From: Candidatus Eisenbacteria bacterium
Lineage (GTDB): Bacteria; Eisenbacteria; RBG-16-71-46
Assembly: GCA_020847735.1 (NCBI GenBank)
Contig: JADLBL010000020.1
Coordinates: 381,632-445,631 of the forward strand
Reading direction: 5' to 3'
Length of the DNA: 64,000 nt
Shown: positions 45,143 to 53,467 of the stretch, one piece after another
Position numbering within the stretch: the stretch's first letter is position 1
Layout: the number at the start of each line of letters is the position of its first letter
The notes under the pieces: model-generated
Databases searched by the model: none
The model's input: the letters and a program-made list of their open reading frames with translations, nothing else
Told to the model about the DNA's origin: nothing
Program-made: the position numbers and the translations under genes

Positions 45143-46272
45143 GGGTCGAACTCCGGGTCGAGGGTGGAGGGGTGGGTCGGAGGAACGGTGGGTTCGAGCG
45201 GCAGACGCACGGTGATGCGCGTGCCCTCGCCCGGAGCCGAGGCGACGGTCAGCGCGTGGCCTTCGCCCGCGAGGCGCAGTCGCTCGCGGACGCTCTCGAG
45301 GCCGACGCCGTGCCCGCTCGGCTGCGCGCCCGGCGTGATGCCGGGGCCGTCGTCGGCGATCGTCACGAGCAGCGAGTCCCCGTCCCGACGCGCCTCCAGC
45401 CTCACCGTGCCGCCCTCGGCGCGCTCGGCGGCCGCGTAGCGCACGGCGTTCTCGAGCAGCGGCTGGAGGAGCAGCCCGGGCACGGGAACGGCCTCGAGCC
45501 CGGGCTCGATGGCTTCCTCGTAGCGGAGCCGCGGGCCCAGACGTGCCTGTTCGATCGACAGATAGGCGCGCAGGAACTCCAGTTCGTCGCCGAAGCGGGT
45601 CGGCTGGCCGTTCGCGGAGGCGAGCGAGTGCCGGAAGACGTCGGCGAGGCGCGTGACGACGTCCTCCGCGGCGCGCGGGTCCTCGCCGATCAGGGCGGCG
45701 ATCGTGTTGAGCGTGTTGAAGAGGAAGTGAGGGTGGACCTGGGCGCGCAGCGCCCGGTACTCGGCCTGAGCCAGTTCGGCGCGCATGCGCTCGACCTGCA
45801 GCGCCCGCTGGACCGAAACGCGGTAGAAGACGCGCGCGTACACGATCCCGCCGACCAGCAGCGAGAAAAGCGCCGAATAGAGCGCCGTGATGCGCCACGC
45901 CGCGGGGCCGTCGAGAAAGCCGTGCCAGACGAAGCGGTCCACGAGGACCGCGGAGAGCAGCGCGGCCGACATGCTGGTTCCCATGAACAGCGCGCCCTCG
46001 CGCAGCCACGGGTAGCGGCCCGCGCCCGCGCGGGCCCGCAGGCCGGGCGCGACCAGCCGCTGGATGACGAGGACGCTGAGCCGGATCACGTACGAGAAGA
46101 CCAGCGCGATGAGGTACGAGATCCGGTAGGCGGGCCACGTCCCACCCCAGAGCGTGCCGAAGAACAGCGCGAACGGCACCGCCCACAGGATCGGCGTCCA
46201 CAGGACTTCCCACGGAAACGGCCGGCGGCCGTGCGCGGGCGGGACGGAGGGGAACGAGCTCATGCGCGCCAT
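45133..46272 (-). CDS. LytS/YehU-type membrane sensor histidine kinase
   Basis: The 379-residue kinase has four membrane segments in the first 150 residues and no large periplasmic domain. The His_kinase domain follows (QVHPHFLFNTLN, phospho-acceptor H182), then an HATPase region with N box LLQPLLENAVRYA and G box DDGPGI. It is the first gene of the unit with the TPR protein, TonB receptor and LytTR regulator. The stop codon overlaps the TPR start. An ATG at 46263 is a possible alternative start. Confidence 0.93.
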   Translation of the reverse strand: MARMSSFPSVPPAHGRRPFPWEVLWTPILWAVPFALFFGTLWGGTWPAYRISYLIALVFSYVIRLSVLVIQRLVAPGLRARAGAGRYPWLREGALFMGTSMSAALLSAVLVDRFVWHGFLDGPAAWRITALYSALFSLLVGGIVYARVFYRVSVQRALQVERMRAELAQAEYRALRAQVHPHFLFNTLNTIAALIGEDPRAAEDVVTRLADVFRHSLASANGQPTRFGDELEFLRAYLSIEQARLGPRLRYEEAIEPGLEAVPVPGLLLQPLLENAVRYAAAERAEGGTVRLEARRDGDSLLVTIADDGPGITPGAQPSGHGVGLESVRERLRLAGEGHALTVASAPGEGTRITVRLPLEPTVPPTHPSTLDPEFDPCA

Positions 46273-46344
46273 TGGACGACCGATTTCCCGGACCGCAAAC
46301 GCCCGGCCCGACGAACCGTCGTTCGGGCGGGACGAACGGTAGCG

Positions 46345-46361
46345 GCCCGTCGCGAACGGGC
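46345..46361 (-). terminator. Hairpin after the SpoIIE-type phosphatase gene
   Basis: GCCCGT (46345-46350) pairs with ACGGGC (46356-46361) with a 5-nt loop, 2 nt beyond the phosphatase stop on the minus strand. There is no T-run. It would separate that transcript from the kinase operon. Confidence 0.4.
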
Positions 46362-46363
46362 GC

Positions 46364-47572
46364 TCAGCCCCGCGAAACAGGTCGCTCGAGCACGCGCAAC
46401 ACCATCACGGTGATGTCGTCCCCGGGTTCGACCCCGTCGAGCCAGGCGCGCACGCCGGCGAGCACGTGCTCGACGAGCTGCTCCGCGGACAGCTCCCGGG
46501 GCGCCGCGTCGAGCAGGGCGTAGAGTCGTTCCTCGCCCAGCATCTCGCCGTCTTCACGCTCGGCCTCGGTCACGCCGTCGGTGTAGAAGACGATCCGGTC
46601 GCCGGGCGCGAGCGTGAGCGCCTCCTCTTCGTAGACCGGGCCGTCGAGCATGCCGACGACGCAGCCGCCCCGCTCGAGCAGCTCGCGCTCGCCGCGGGCG
46701 CGCTGCAGCACGGGAAAGTTGTGCCCGGCGTTCGTGAACCGGAACCCCAGCGTCGGCTCGTCCACCACGGCGAGGAAGAAGGTCGCGAACTGCCCGGTGC
46801 TGACGCGCTGGCAGGCCAGTTCATTGAGCCGTCGCATCATCGCCGCCGGGGACTCCACCACGCCCGCCTGCGTGCGCACCGAAGCCTGCAGCATGCTGGA
46901 GAGCAGCGCCGCGGGCACGCCCTTGCCCGACACGTCGGCGATCGCGAGCACCACGTGTTCCTCGCCGACCGGGACGACGTCGTAGAAGTCTCCGCTCACC
47001 TGCTTCGAGGAGACGTTGACGGCATGGACCTCGATGCGCGAGCGCTGCGGAAACTCCGAGAGCAGGAACGAACGCTGGATGCGGCGCGCGAGCAGCAGTT
47101 CACGGTCGGCTCCCGACTTCTCCATGGCTTCGCGGTGGAACATGACCGCGAGCGAGACGCCGAGCATGAGGGTTCCGAACAGCAGGCAGTAGACCAGCAC
47201 CGTGATCAGCGAGCGAATCCCCGAGAGGAATCCCGGCACGAACGTGTAGTTGAGAATCAGGGCCGCGGCGATGGCGGCGAGGATCGCGAGGCCCATGTAC
47301 GTGGCCGAAAGCGTGATCGTGCCCCGTGTCGCGCTCCGCGCGTTCGCGAGGATCCCCGGCTGGAGGAAGTGCTTCGTCGTCCACGACGCGAGCATCTCGA
47401 GGATGGTGAACACGAACGAGACGGCGTAGAAGCCGCCGAACGCGGCGAACGGCGAGCCTGAGACGATCACGAAGAAGCCGGCGAACGGCAGCGAGACGAG
47501 CGGCACCATCAGCACCATCCGCAGCAGGTCCGCCAGCGGTCCGCGGGTCCGGGCGGGCTTCTTCCTGGCCAC
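46364..47572 (-). CDS. Membrane-bound SpoIIE/RsbU-type PP2C serine phosphatase
   Basis: The 402-residue protein has four membrane segments in about 15-150, a short helical linker, and then a PPM-type SpoIIE domain (about 185-400). Metal ligands are visible in SGDFYDVV, IADVSGKGVPAALL and VFYTDGVTEA. Such phosphatases dephosphorylate anti-sigma-factor antagonists in partner-switching stress pathways, but no such partner is in the window. The GTG start is supported by AGGAGG 7 nt upstream. It lies 12 nt after pdxH, so the two are co-transcribed. Confidence 0.92.
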   Translation of the reverse strand: MARKKPARTRGPLADLLRMVLMVPLVSLPFAGFFVIVSGSPFAAFGGFYAVSFVFTILEMLASWTTKHFLQPGILANARSATRGTITLSATYMGLAILAAIAAALILNYTFVPGFLSGIRSLITVLVYCLLFGTLMLGVSLAVMFHREAMEKSGADRELLLARRIQRSFLLSEFPQRSRIEVHAVNVSSKQVSGDFYDVVPVGEEHVVLAIADVSGKGVPAALLSSMLQASVRTQAGVVESPAAMMRRLNELACQRVSTGQFATFFLAVVDEPTLGFRFTNAGHNFPVLQRARGERELLERGGCVVGMLDGPVYEEEALTLAPGDRIVFYTDGVTEAEREDGEMLGEERLYALLDAAPRELSAEQLVEHVLAGVRAWLDGVEPGDDITVMVLRVLERPVSRG

Positions 47573-47584
47573 GTTCAGGCCTCC

Positions 47585-48220
47585 TCAGGGGGCGAGCCGC
47601 TCGCGCGTCCAGCGCGAGCCGCGGCGGCGGTAGAGGATGCGGTCGTGCAGCCGGTCGGCGCGGCCCTGCCAGAACTCGATGCGCGATGGCCGAAGGCGCC
47701 AGCCGCCCCAGTGCGCGGGACGCGGCACCGGTTCGCCGGCGCAGTCCTCGGCGGCGAGCGCGAAGCGGCGCTCGAGCACCCCGCGGCCGCGGATCGCGCG
47801 GCTCTGGTCCGAGGCCAGCGCCCCGAGCTGCGCGCCCCGCGGGCGTTCCTGCCACAGAACCTCGCTCTCGCGCCCCGGAAGTCTCGCGAGCCGGCCCTCG
47901 ACGCGGACCTGCTTCTGAAGCGCGGGCCAGTAAAAGAGCAGCGCGCCGGCCGGATTGGCGGCGAGTTCCCGCCCCTTGCGACTGGAGTAGTTGCCCGCCA
48001 GGACGAACCCTCGCGGACCCCACGACTTGAGCAACATCATCCGGCAGGAGGGGTGCCCGCGGCGATCGGCGGTCGCGAGCGCGACGGCCTGCGGGTCGGC
48101 GCCGCCCAGCGCCAGGACCGCCCGGAACCAGCGGCCGAAGAGCGGGAAGGGTTCGCCCGGGGCGTTGCGCTCGGAAAGGCGGGCGAGCCGGTACTCGGTG
48201 CGTGGGGTGCGGACGCGCAT
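47585..48220 (-). CDS. pdxH: Pyridoxamine 5'-phosphate oxidase
   Basis: An FMN enzyme that makes pyridoxal 5'-phosphate from PNP or PMP. The 211-residue protein has HPSCRMMLLKSWGPRGFVLA (FMN site), GALLFYWPALQKQVRVEG and the C-terminal signature IEFWQGRADRLHDR...WTRERLAP. The ATG lies 6 nt after a -10-like TAGCGT (48232-48227), which suggests a leaderless message. The SpoIIE phosphatase gene follows 12 nt downstream. A link to the PLP-sensing MocR regulator at 19033 is possible but remote. Confidence 0.96.
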   Translation of the reverse strand: MRVRTPRTEYRLARLSERNAPGEPFPLFGRWFRAVLALGGADPQAVALATADRRGHPSCRMMLLKSWGPRGFVLAGNYSSRKGRELAANPAGALLFYWPALQKQVRVEGRLARLPGRESEVLWQERPRGAQLGALASDQSRAIRGRGVLERRFALAAEDCAGEPVPRPAHWGGWRLRPSRIEFWQGRADRLHDRILYRRRGSRWTRERLAP

Positions 48221-48226
48221 CGCCGC

Positions 48227-48256
48227 ACGCTACACGCGCCCTCGCGGGCCGTCCAA
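48227..48256 (-). promoter_or_regulatory. Promoter of pdxH, probably leaderless
   Basis: Minus strand TTGGAC (48256-48251) and TAGCGT (48232-48227) with 18 nt between them. The -10 box ends 6 nt before the pdxH ATG, so transcription would start at or next to the start codon. Confidence 0.5.
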
Positions 48257-48272
48257 GCGGCGAACGTTCCGC

Positions 48273-48301
48273 TTGACAGCTTCGCGCCAGGGAGCTATTC
48301 A
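48273..48301 (+). promoter_or_regulatory. Promoter of the secreted CbiX-like gene
   Basis: A perfect TTGACA (48273-48278) is followed by a 17-nt spacer and TATTCA (48296-48301). A short inverted repeat GTGAA-N6-TTCAC lies just downstream (about 48311-48326) and could be an operator. The remaining leader of about 145 nt to the ATG at 48471 is AT-richer than its surroundings at first, with no other recognised element. Confidence 0.5.
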
Positions 48302-48470
48302 CTCCCGGGTGTGAACCAAGCTTCACTGTGTTGAAGCCACTTTACTGATGCGCATGCTTGCGCCCGCCCTCGCCGAATCCGAGTGGCTTTCGTTCGGACC
48401 GAGGGTTGCCGTTCGCGCCATCCCACCATCCCACCGCCGACGCCTGAGCGGGTGAGAAAGCGAGTCCCCG

Positions 48471-49544
48471 ATGCCCAAGCGAATGTCGCTGCCGACGCTC
48501 CTGTTGCTCGCCCTGCTGCCGGCGTTCGTGCCCGCGACGACCGGCGCCGCGCCCTCCGATTCGATCGGCGTGCTCGTCATGGCCCACGGCGGCGAGCCCG
48601 AATGGAACGCCGCCGTCGAGAAGACCGCCGAAGCCCTGCGCGCGAAGTGGCCCACCGAGGTCGCGTTCGGAATGGCGGACCCGGCGACACTGCAGTCGGG
48701 CGTGAACGCGCTCGAGGCGAAGGGCGTCCGCCGCATCGTGGTCGCGCGGCTGTTCCTCTCGGACGGCTCGTTCCTGCACCAGACCGAATACCTGCTCGGT
48801 CTGCGCCCGGACGCCCCGGAGAAGTTCCTCCTGCACTCGCATGGCGGTGCGCACGCGGCGGGTGGCGGAGCGATGGCCGGCGCCGGTCAGGATGCGCACG
48901 CCGGGCACGGGATGCCCATGGCGCACGGCGCGCACGCGGGCCACGACGGTCACCCGGAGGCGGACAAGGCGCAAGCGCCGGCGGCGCCCTCGCCGATCAC
49001 GCACACGGCGAGCCTCGCGATCACGCGTGGCGGCCTCGACGAGTACGCCGGCACGGGCGAAATCCTGGCGGAACGCGCCCGGGCCCTGTCGAAGGACCCC
49101 CGCACGGAGGTCGTCGTCCTGCTGGCGCACGGCGCGGGCGACGAGGCCGAGAACGACGCCATCCTCTCCCGACTGTCCGGGTACGCCGGCGCGATCCGGA
49201 CCGCGGCGGGATTCGCGGACGTGCGCGGCTTCACCCTGCGCGAGGACTGGCCGGCTTCCCGGGCGCCCTCCGAGCGGGCGATCCGGGACTACGTCGCGGC
49301 CCACGCGCGCTCGGGGCAGCGCGTGCTGGTCGTGCCCTTCCGGCTGTTCGGATTCGGTCCCTATCGCGACGTGCTGAAGGGCCTCGAGTACCGCTCGGAT
49401 GGAACCGGCCTGCTGCCGCACGCCGCGGTGGCGGAATGGCTCGCCTCGCGCGTGCGCGCGACGCTCGATCAGCAGGGCTGGGCGAAGGCCGCGGACGCCG
49501 GCGAAGTCATCGGCGGCGCTTCGGCGGCGCGTTCGGAGCGCTGA
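48471..49544 (+). CDS. Secreted CbiX-like chelatase-fold protein with His-rich linker
   Basis: The 357-residue protein has a signal peptide (about 1-26) and two CbiX/sirohydrochlorin-chelatase-like half domains, each with the active-site-type histidine: VLVMAHGGEPEW (H39) and VVVLLAHGAGDE (H220). Between them is a linker (about 122-161) with nine histidines and several methionines (HSHGGAH, HAGHGMPMAHGAHAGHDGH). Cytoplasmic CbiX inserts cobalt into sirohydrochlorin. A secreted form with a metal-binding linker points instead to periplasmic cobalt/nickel/copper binding or tetrapyrrole handling. It converges on the porin of the second cupredoxin-kinase cassette. Confidence 0.85.
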   Translation: MPKRMSLPTLLLLALLPAFVPATTGAAPSDSIGVLVMAHGGEPEWNAAVEKTAEALRAKWPTEVAFGMADPATLQSGVNALEAKGVRRIVVARLFLSDGSFLHQTEYLLGLRPDAPEKFLLHSHGGAHAAGGGAMAGAGQDAHAGHGMPMAHGAHAGHDGHPEADKAQAPAAPSPITHTASLAITRGGLDEYAGTGEILAERARALSKDPRTEVVVLLAHGAGDEAENDAILSRLSGYAGAIRTAAGFADVRGFTLREDWPASRAPSERAIRDYVAAHARSGQRVLVVPFRLFGFGPYRDVLKGLEYRSDGTGLLPHAAVAEWLASRVRATLDQQGWAKAADAGEVIGGASAARSER

Positions 49545-49562
49545 GGCCGAAGTTCCGGGAGA

Positions 49563-50744
49563 TCAGAACTCGAGCGACAGCTGCGACAGGAACAGGTCGA
49601 AGGACTGCTGGCCGTCCGCCTGGTCCAGCCGCGTGCGCTGCCAGGAGGCCTTGAGCGCGGCTTTCCGCGAGAGCCGGTAGCCGAGTCCGCAGTCGAGCCG
49701 GTCCACGTCGTCGTCCCACGGGCGCGTGACCGCGCCGGCGGTGAGGTCGGAGTGGCGCATGAGCCCGGCGCGCGCGGCCAGCCACACACCCGAGTCGAAG
49801 CCGTAGCGCGCTTCCGCGTAGCCGCCGGTCGAACGAAGCGTGCCGCAGTAGGCGGTCTCGAACGCGTTCGAGAAGGCCTCGGCGCGCAATTCCACCCGGC
49901 CGCGCTCGAAGGCGAAATCGGCCATGCCGAGCGTCTGGAGATAGTCGGCCTCGGTCCGGTTTGTGGGCAGCGAGTAGCGGACCCACTTGCCGAGATACGA
50001 CCCCTGCGCCCCCGAGAGCCCGAAGCGGAAGCCCGCGGTGGGCACGAAGCCGAGGCGCCCCTGCACGGCCTTGCCGTGGTTCACGTCCTCTCCAGGGGAG
50101 CCCCAGCCGGGCGCGCTGTTCGTCATCCCGAGCGAGAACTCGAAGGGCGCGACGCTGCCGAGCGCGACGAGGCCGAAGTCCCAGCCGTAGTCGTCCACGA
50201 CCGGCATGCCCGGCGCGCCGGGTCCGCCGCCGTAGTCGGCGCCTTCCCAGCCGGTGCCGGCGGCCGCCAGCAAGGCCGCCGGGGACAGCGGCACCTCGTC
50301 CCAGCGCAGCGAACCGTGATGCTGGTACATGAGCGGCGCGGTGATGAGCGGATTGCGGTTCGAGTAGGTGCGCGGAGCCCACACACCGATCGGCGCGGGG
50401 ATCTTGCCCGCCATGAGGTGCAGGTCGCGCTGCGGCCACGGCGTGACGAGCGCGTAGGCTCCATCCAGGGCGAAATCGTCCTGCGAGAAGATGACCTGCG
50501 TGAAGACGTCGATGTTCGGCGAGGCGCTGCCCTCGACGAACAGCCGTACTCGCTGCGATTCGAGCGGAGAGCTCTCGTCGTCGAAGCGGGCGATCTCGGC
50601 CGCATGCGTGTCGTTGTGCAGGACCAGGTCCAGCAGGCCGCGCACGCGCAGGCGCGGAGTCTCCTCGGCGCGCAGCGGCGCGGTGGCGAGCAGCGCGCCG
50701 GCCGCCAGCAGGGTCAGGGAAGTGAGCCTCGTCCGGGTTCGCAT
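49563..50744 (-). CDS. Porin-like outer-membrane beta-barrel protein
   Basis: The 393-residue protein has a signal peptide (about 1-26, ending APLRAEE). Alternating beta strands and an aromatic C-terminal residue (LFLSQLSLEF) are typical of outer-membrane porins. The start of the mature part (RVRGLLDLVLHNDT, QRVRLFVEGSASPNIDVFTQVIF) resembles OprO/OprP-like and uncharacterised porins. It is the third gene after the cupredoxin and kinase, beginning 15 nt after the kinase stop, so it may be the output or the import route for the ligand sensed. Confidence 0.82.
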   Translation of the reverse strand: MRTRTRLTSLTLLAAGALLATAPLRAEETPRLRVRGLLDLVLHNDTHAAEIARFDDESSPLESQRVRLFVEGSASPNIDVFTQVIFSQDDFALDGAYALVTPWPQRDLHLMAGKIPAPIGVWAPRTYSNRNPLITAPLMYQHHGSLRWDEVPLSPAALLAAAGTGWEGADYGGGPGAPGMPVVDDYGWDFGLVALGSVAPFEFSLGMTNSAPGWGSPGEDVNHGKAVQGRLGFVPTAGFRFGLSGAQGSYLGKWVRYSLPTNRTEADYLQTLGMADFAFERGRVELRAEAFSNAFETAYCGTLRSTGGYAEARYGFDSGVWLAARAGLMRHSDLTAGAVTRPWDDDVDRLDCGLGYRLSRKAALKASWQRTRLDQADGQQSFDLFLSQLSLEF

Positions 50745-50759
50745 GGTCGGTCTCCTTGC

Positions 50760-52574
50760 TCAGGCGGCGGCCGCGCCGGGACTCTGGACCGCGGGCAGCA
50801 CGAGGGTGAACGTGCTGCCCTGGTTCTCACGGCTTTCGGCCCGCAGCCAGCCGTCGTGCGCGCGGGCGATGCCGCGCGCGATGGACAGGCCGAGGCCGAG
50901 CCCGGCCGAATTGAACTCGAGGGTGTTGGACGAGTGGTGGTTCGCCGAGTCGCGAACCGGTGACTGGCGTTCGAGCAGCTGTTCCAGCCGGCGGGGGGGG
51001 ATGCCGACGCCGGTGTCGCGCACCTCGATGTACAGTTGCCGCTCGTCGGAGCGCGCCCAGACCAGCACCTGTCCGCCGTCGGGCGTGAAGCGGATGCCGT
51101 TGCGGACGAGATGTCCGACTGCGTCGCGCAGCCGCGCGCCATCCACGTCGGCGAACACCGCGCCGGCGCTGATCGCGCACTCGACCCGCACGGCGCGCCC
51201 GCGCGCCTCGGCCAGGGCGTCCGCGACGGCGCCGCGCAGGATCGGCTCGAGGTCCTGGCGCTCGCGCTCGAGGACGAGGCGGTCCTCGCTGATCTGCGCC
51301 ATGCGCGTGGCGTCCTCGGCGATGCGGGAGAGCGTCGAGACGCTCCGGCCGATGGCCTCGAGCGCGCGCCGCTGGGCGTCGCTCACCGGGCCGAGCGCGC
51401 CGCCGCCGAACAACTCCTGGAAGCCCTGGATGACCGTGATCGGGGTGCGCAGCTCGTGCGAGGCGACGGACAGGAACTCACGCTTGACCCGCATGCTCTC
51501 CTGCAGGCTTTCGACGACCTTGCGTTGCTGTGCCCGCATGTCCACGAACCGTTCGGCGAGGTAGCTCACCTCGTCGCTGCCCCGGGCTTCGAGGGGAAAA
51601 TCGTAGTCCCCGCGTTCCATCGCCTCGGCGGCGCGCACGATCCGGTCGATGGGCGAAGTGATCCGCTGCGCGATCACCAGCCCGGCCGCCAGGGCGAGGG
51701 CGACGGCGACCAGACCCAGAGCCAGCAGGCCGGTGTGAATGCGGCGCAACACCGCGGTCTCGTCACGCAGCGAGCGCTGCATGACGTAGCCGTGCCGGAC
51801 CGCGACGGGGGAATCCGGCAGCGGACGCGCCACCGCGAGCCAGGTGTCGCCGCCGGCCGCGTGCTCGTGAACTCCCGGCGGGGGTTCCCCCCTGCGGGCG
51901 CTGCGCTCGGAGGCGAGCGCCGCGGCGTGCGCGGCCGCGAGGTCGGCGGGCTCCTGCAGCGTCGTGCCCGTGGCGCGGCCGTCAACCAGGAACGTCACCT
52001 CGCTGCGCGACAGTTCGCGCAGGTCGCGCGCGAGCGCGCCGTCCACGGCGGTCCCGAGCACCAGCAGTCCGACGACACGCCCGTCAGCGAGCACCGGGGT
52101 GCCCACGACCTGCAGCTGGATGCCGCCCTCGCCGACCGCCCACGACTCGGTGTGGCCGTTCGCCGCGGTGGACGCGAGCCACTCGGGGGAGAGCGCATAG
52201 CGCCCGACGCTGGCGAGCACGTGTCCGCGCGCATCGAGCACCGCGAAGACGTCCGCGCGCGTGATGCGCTCGAAGTCGGCCGCCACGCCCGCGACGGTCG
52301 CGCGGAACTGCTCGTCCTTCCAGGACGCCGGCAGCGACACGACCGAGAAGAACTTCGGGTCGCGCACGATCACCCCGCCTTCGACGGCGAGGGCCCCGGC
52401 GCGCGCGCGCAGCATGTTCTCGAACGAGGCCGAGGCGCGCTGAAGGTCGTCGCGCACCTGGCGGTGCACCTGCTCCGAGACGTCCTGATCCACGCGCCAC
52501 AGCGAGGCCAGCGTCAGGGAGAGCAGCGGCGGCACCGTGAACAGCAGGATCTTGCCGCGAAGGCCGAGGCGCAT
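50760..52574 (-). CDS. Membrane histidine kinase with Cache-like sensor, copy 2
   Basis: The 604-residue kinase has the same plan as the one at 6759: membrane segment (8-27), Cache-like periplasmic sensor (about 30-275), second membrane segment (about 282-302) and HAMP. HisKA follows with H373 (ASHELRTP), then HATPase (DTGVGI). The sequences align from the first residue. The second half of the sensor differs most, with an insertion around 205-245, which suggests a different ligand. It starts 1 nt after the cupredoxin stop and is followed by a porin. No response regulator is adjacent. Confidence 0.92.
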   Translation of the reverse strand: MRLGLRGKILLFTVPPLLSLTLASLWRVDQDVSEQVHRQVRDDLQRASASFENMLRARAGALAVEGGVIVRDPKFFSVVSLPASWKDEQFRATVAGVAADFERITRADVFAVLDARGHVLASVGRYALSPEWLASTAANGHTESWAVGEGGIQLQVVGTPVLADGRVVGLLVLGTAVDGALARDLRELSRSEVTFLVDGRATGTTLQEPADLAAAHAAALASERSARRGEPPPGVHEHAAGGDTWLAVARPLPDSPVAVRHGYVMQRSLRDETAVLRRIHTGLLALGLVAVALALAAGLVIAQRITSPIDRIVRAAEAMERGDYDFPLEARGSDEVSYLAERFVDMRAQQRKVVESLQESMRVKREFLSVASHELRTPITVIQGFQELFGGGALGPVSDAQRRALEAIGRSVSTLSRIAEDATRMAQISEDRLVLERERQDLEPILRGAVADALAEARGRAVRVECAISAGAVFADVDGARLRDAVGHLVRNGIRFTPDGGQVLVWARSDERQLYIEVRDTGVGIPPRRLEQLLERQSPVRDSANHHSSNTLEFNSAGLGLGLSIARGIARAHDGWLRAESRENQGSTFTLVLPAVQSPGAAAA

Positions 52575-52575
52575 G

Positions 52576-53250
52576 TCAGAAGGACAGCGCGAGAGTCCGG
52601 TCTTCCGCGAGATCCACCTCGCGTTCGAACTCGCCGAAGTCGGGGTGCCAGACGTGCAGCGTATAGCGGCCGGCGGGCACGTCCGGCAACGCGAAGGATC
52701 CGTCGTCCCGCGGCTGCGTGTAGGCCCGGTTGGGCGCGACGAGCACGAACGCGGCCATGTCGGAGTGGATGTCGCAGTAGACGTTCACGAGACCCGACTT
52801 CGGAAACGTGACGCTGCGCGAGTGCCCCTTCGGGTACTTGCCCAGGTCGAAACGCCGAATGGTCGAGACGCTGAAGACGTTGTGGTAGATCGGGTCCTGG
52901 TTCGGGAAGTCCACCGTGCCGCCGGCGAACACCGCCACCACGCGCGGGACGAAGCACTGGTCCTTCTGCGCGAGCCGCGGCCGCGCCGGCGGGGTGATGA
53001 GCGAGTCGGCCGCGATGTCCACGTGCTCGAACCACAGCACCGCGTCGCTCACCGCGCCGCGCGGCGCCATGCGGTGGGCCGCCATCGAACCGGCCTGTCC
53101 CGGATAGGCGTTCAGGTGGCGGGCGGGCGGCGGAGCCGCGGGCACGGCCAGCGTCCCGCGCAACACCGATCCCTGCGCGGGAGGGGTGACGAGCGGGAGC
53201 AGCGCGAGCGCCAGCGGGACGATCGCAGTCAGCCAGGATGACGACTTCAT
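52576..53250 (-). CDS. Secreted cupredoxin-like protein, copy 2
   Basis: The 224-residue protein has a signal peptide (about 1-27) and a cupredoxin domain with the full type-1 copper set H123 (YHNVFS), C159, H162 and M165 (YCDIHSDM). A regulatory-like beta segment ends in LHVWHPDFGEF. Shared blocks with copy 1 (FSVS..RRFDLGK, APNRAY, LP..PAGRY.LH.WHP) show they are paralogues. It is the first gene of the cupredoxin-kinase-porin unit. A role as periplasmic copper or redox carrier feeding the kinase is inferred. Confidence 0.84.
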   Translation of the reverse strand: MKSSSWLTAIVPLALALLPLVTPPAQGSVLRGTLAVPAAPPPARHLNAYPGQAGSMAAHRMAPRGAVSDAVLWFEHVDIAADSLITPPARPRLAQKDQCFVPRVVAVFAGGTVDFPNQDPIYHNVFSVSTIRRFDLGKYPKGHSRSVTFPKSGLVNVYCDIHSDMAAFVLVAPNRAYTQPRDDGSFALPDVPAGRYTLHVWHPDFGEFEREVDLAEDRTLALSF

Positions 53251-53467
53251 GCACGGGTTCCCGGGCCGGGGGCCTGGTCCGGGCGGTGGTGCCCGGGCCG
53301 GAAGCGACCTGCGCCCGTCATCGGCACCCCGGCCGTCGCTCTGAAGGAGCCGCGGGGAGGGCGGCGGACGCGCGGGCAGGGCGGCTTCGCGCCACGCGCG
53401 AAGGCCCGGCGCGTCGACGCCCCGGGCCGTGGTTTCGCGGTCTTCCGCGGCCGCGCCGCCTTCGGGG
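53251..53467 (-). other. Structured leader of the second cupredoxin operon
   Basis: These 217 nt lie between the acyl-CoA dehydrogenase stop and the cupredoxin start, both on the minus strand. Besides the terminator-like palindrome, three short blocks occur in the order seen in c-di-GMP-I (GEMM) aptamers: GCGAAACC, then GCGAAGCC, then GCCGGGGTGCCGATG. The match is imperfect and the first hairpin would be unusually long, so I do not call a riboswitch. Confidence 0.25.
53403..53428 (-). terminator. Near-perfect palindrome after the acyl-CoA dehydrogenase gene
   Basis: GGCCCGG (53403-53409) pairs with CCGGGCC (53422-53428), and the interior GCGTCGACGC is itself palindromic, giving a 26-nt hairpin with one mismatched pair. 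It lies 40 nt after the dehydrogenase stop codon. Confidence 0.45.

Noticed and set aside
48311-48470. Cobalamin riboswitch before the CbiX-like gene
   Set aside because: The leader has a GCCAC string but lacks the conserved B12-box and core elements, so there is no support beyond the gene context.
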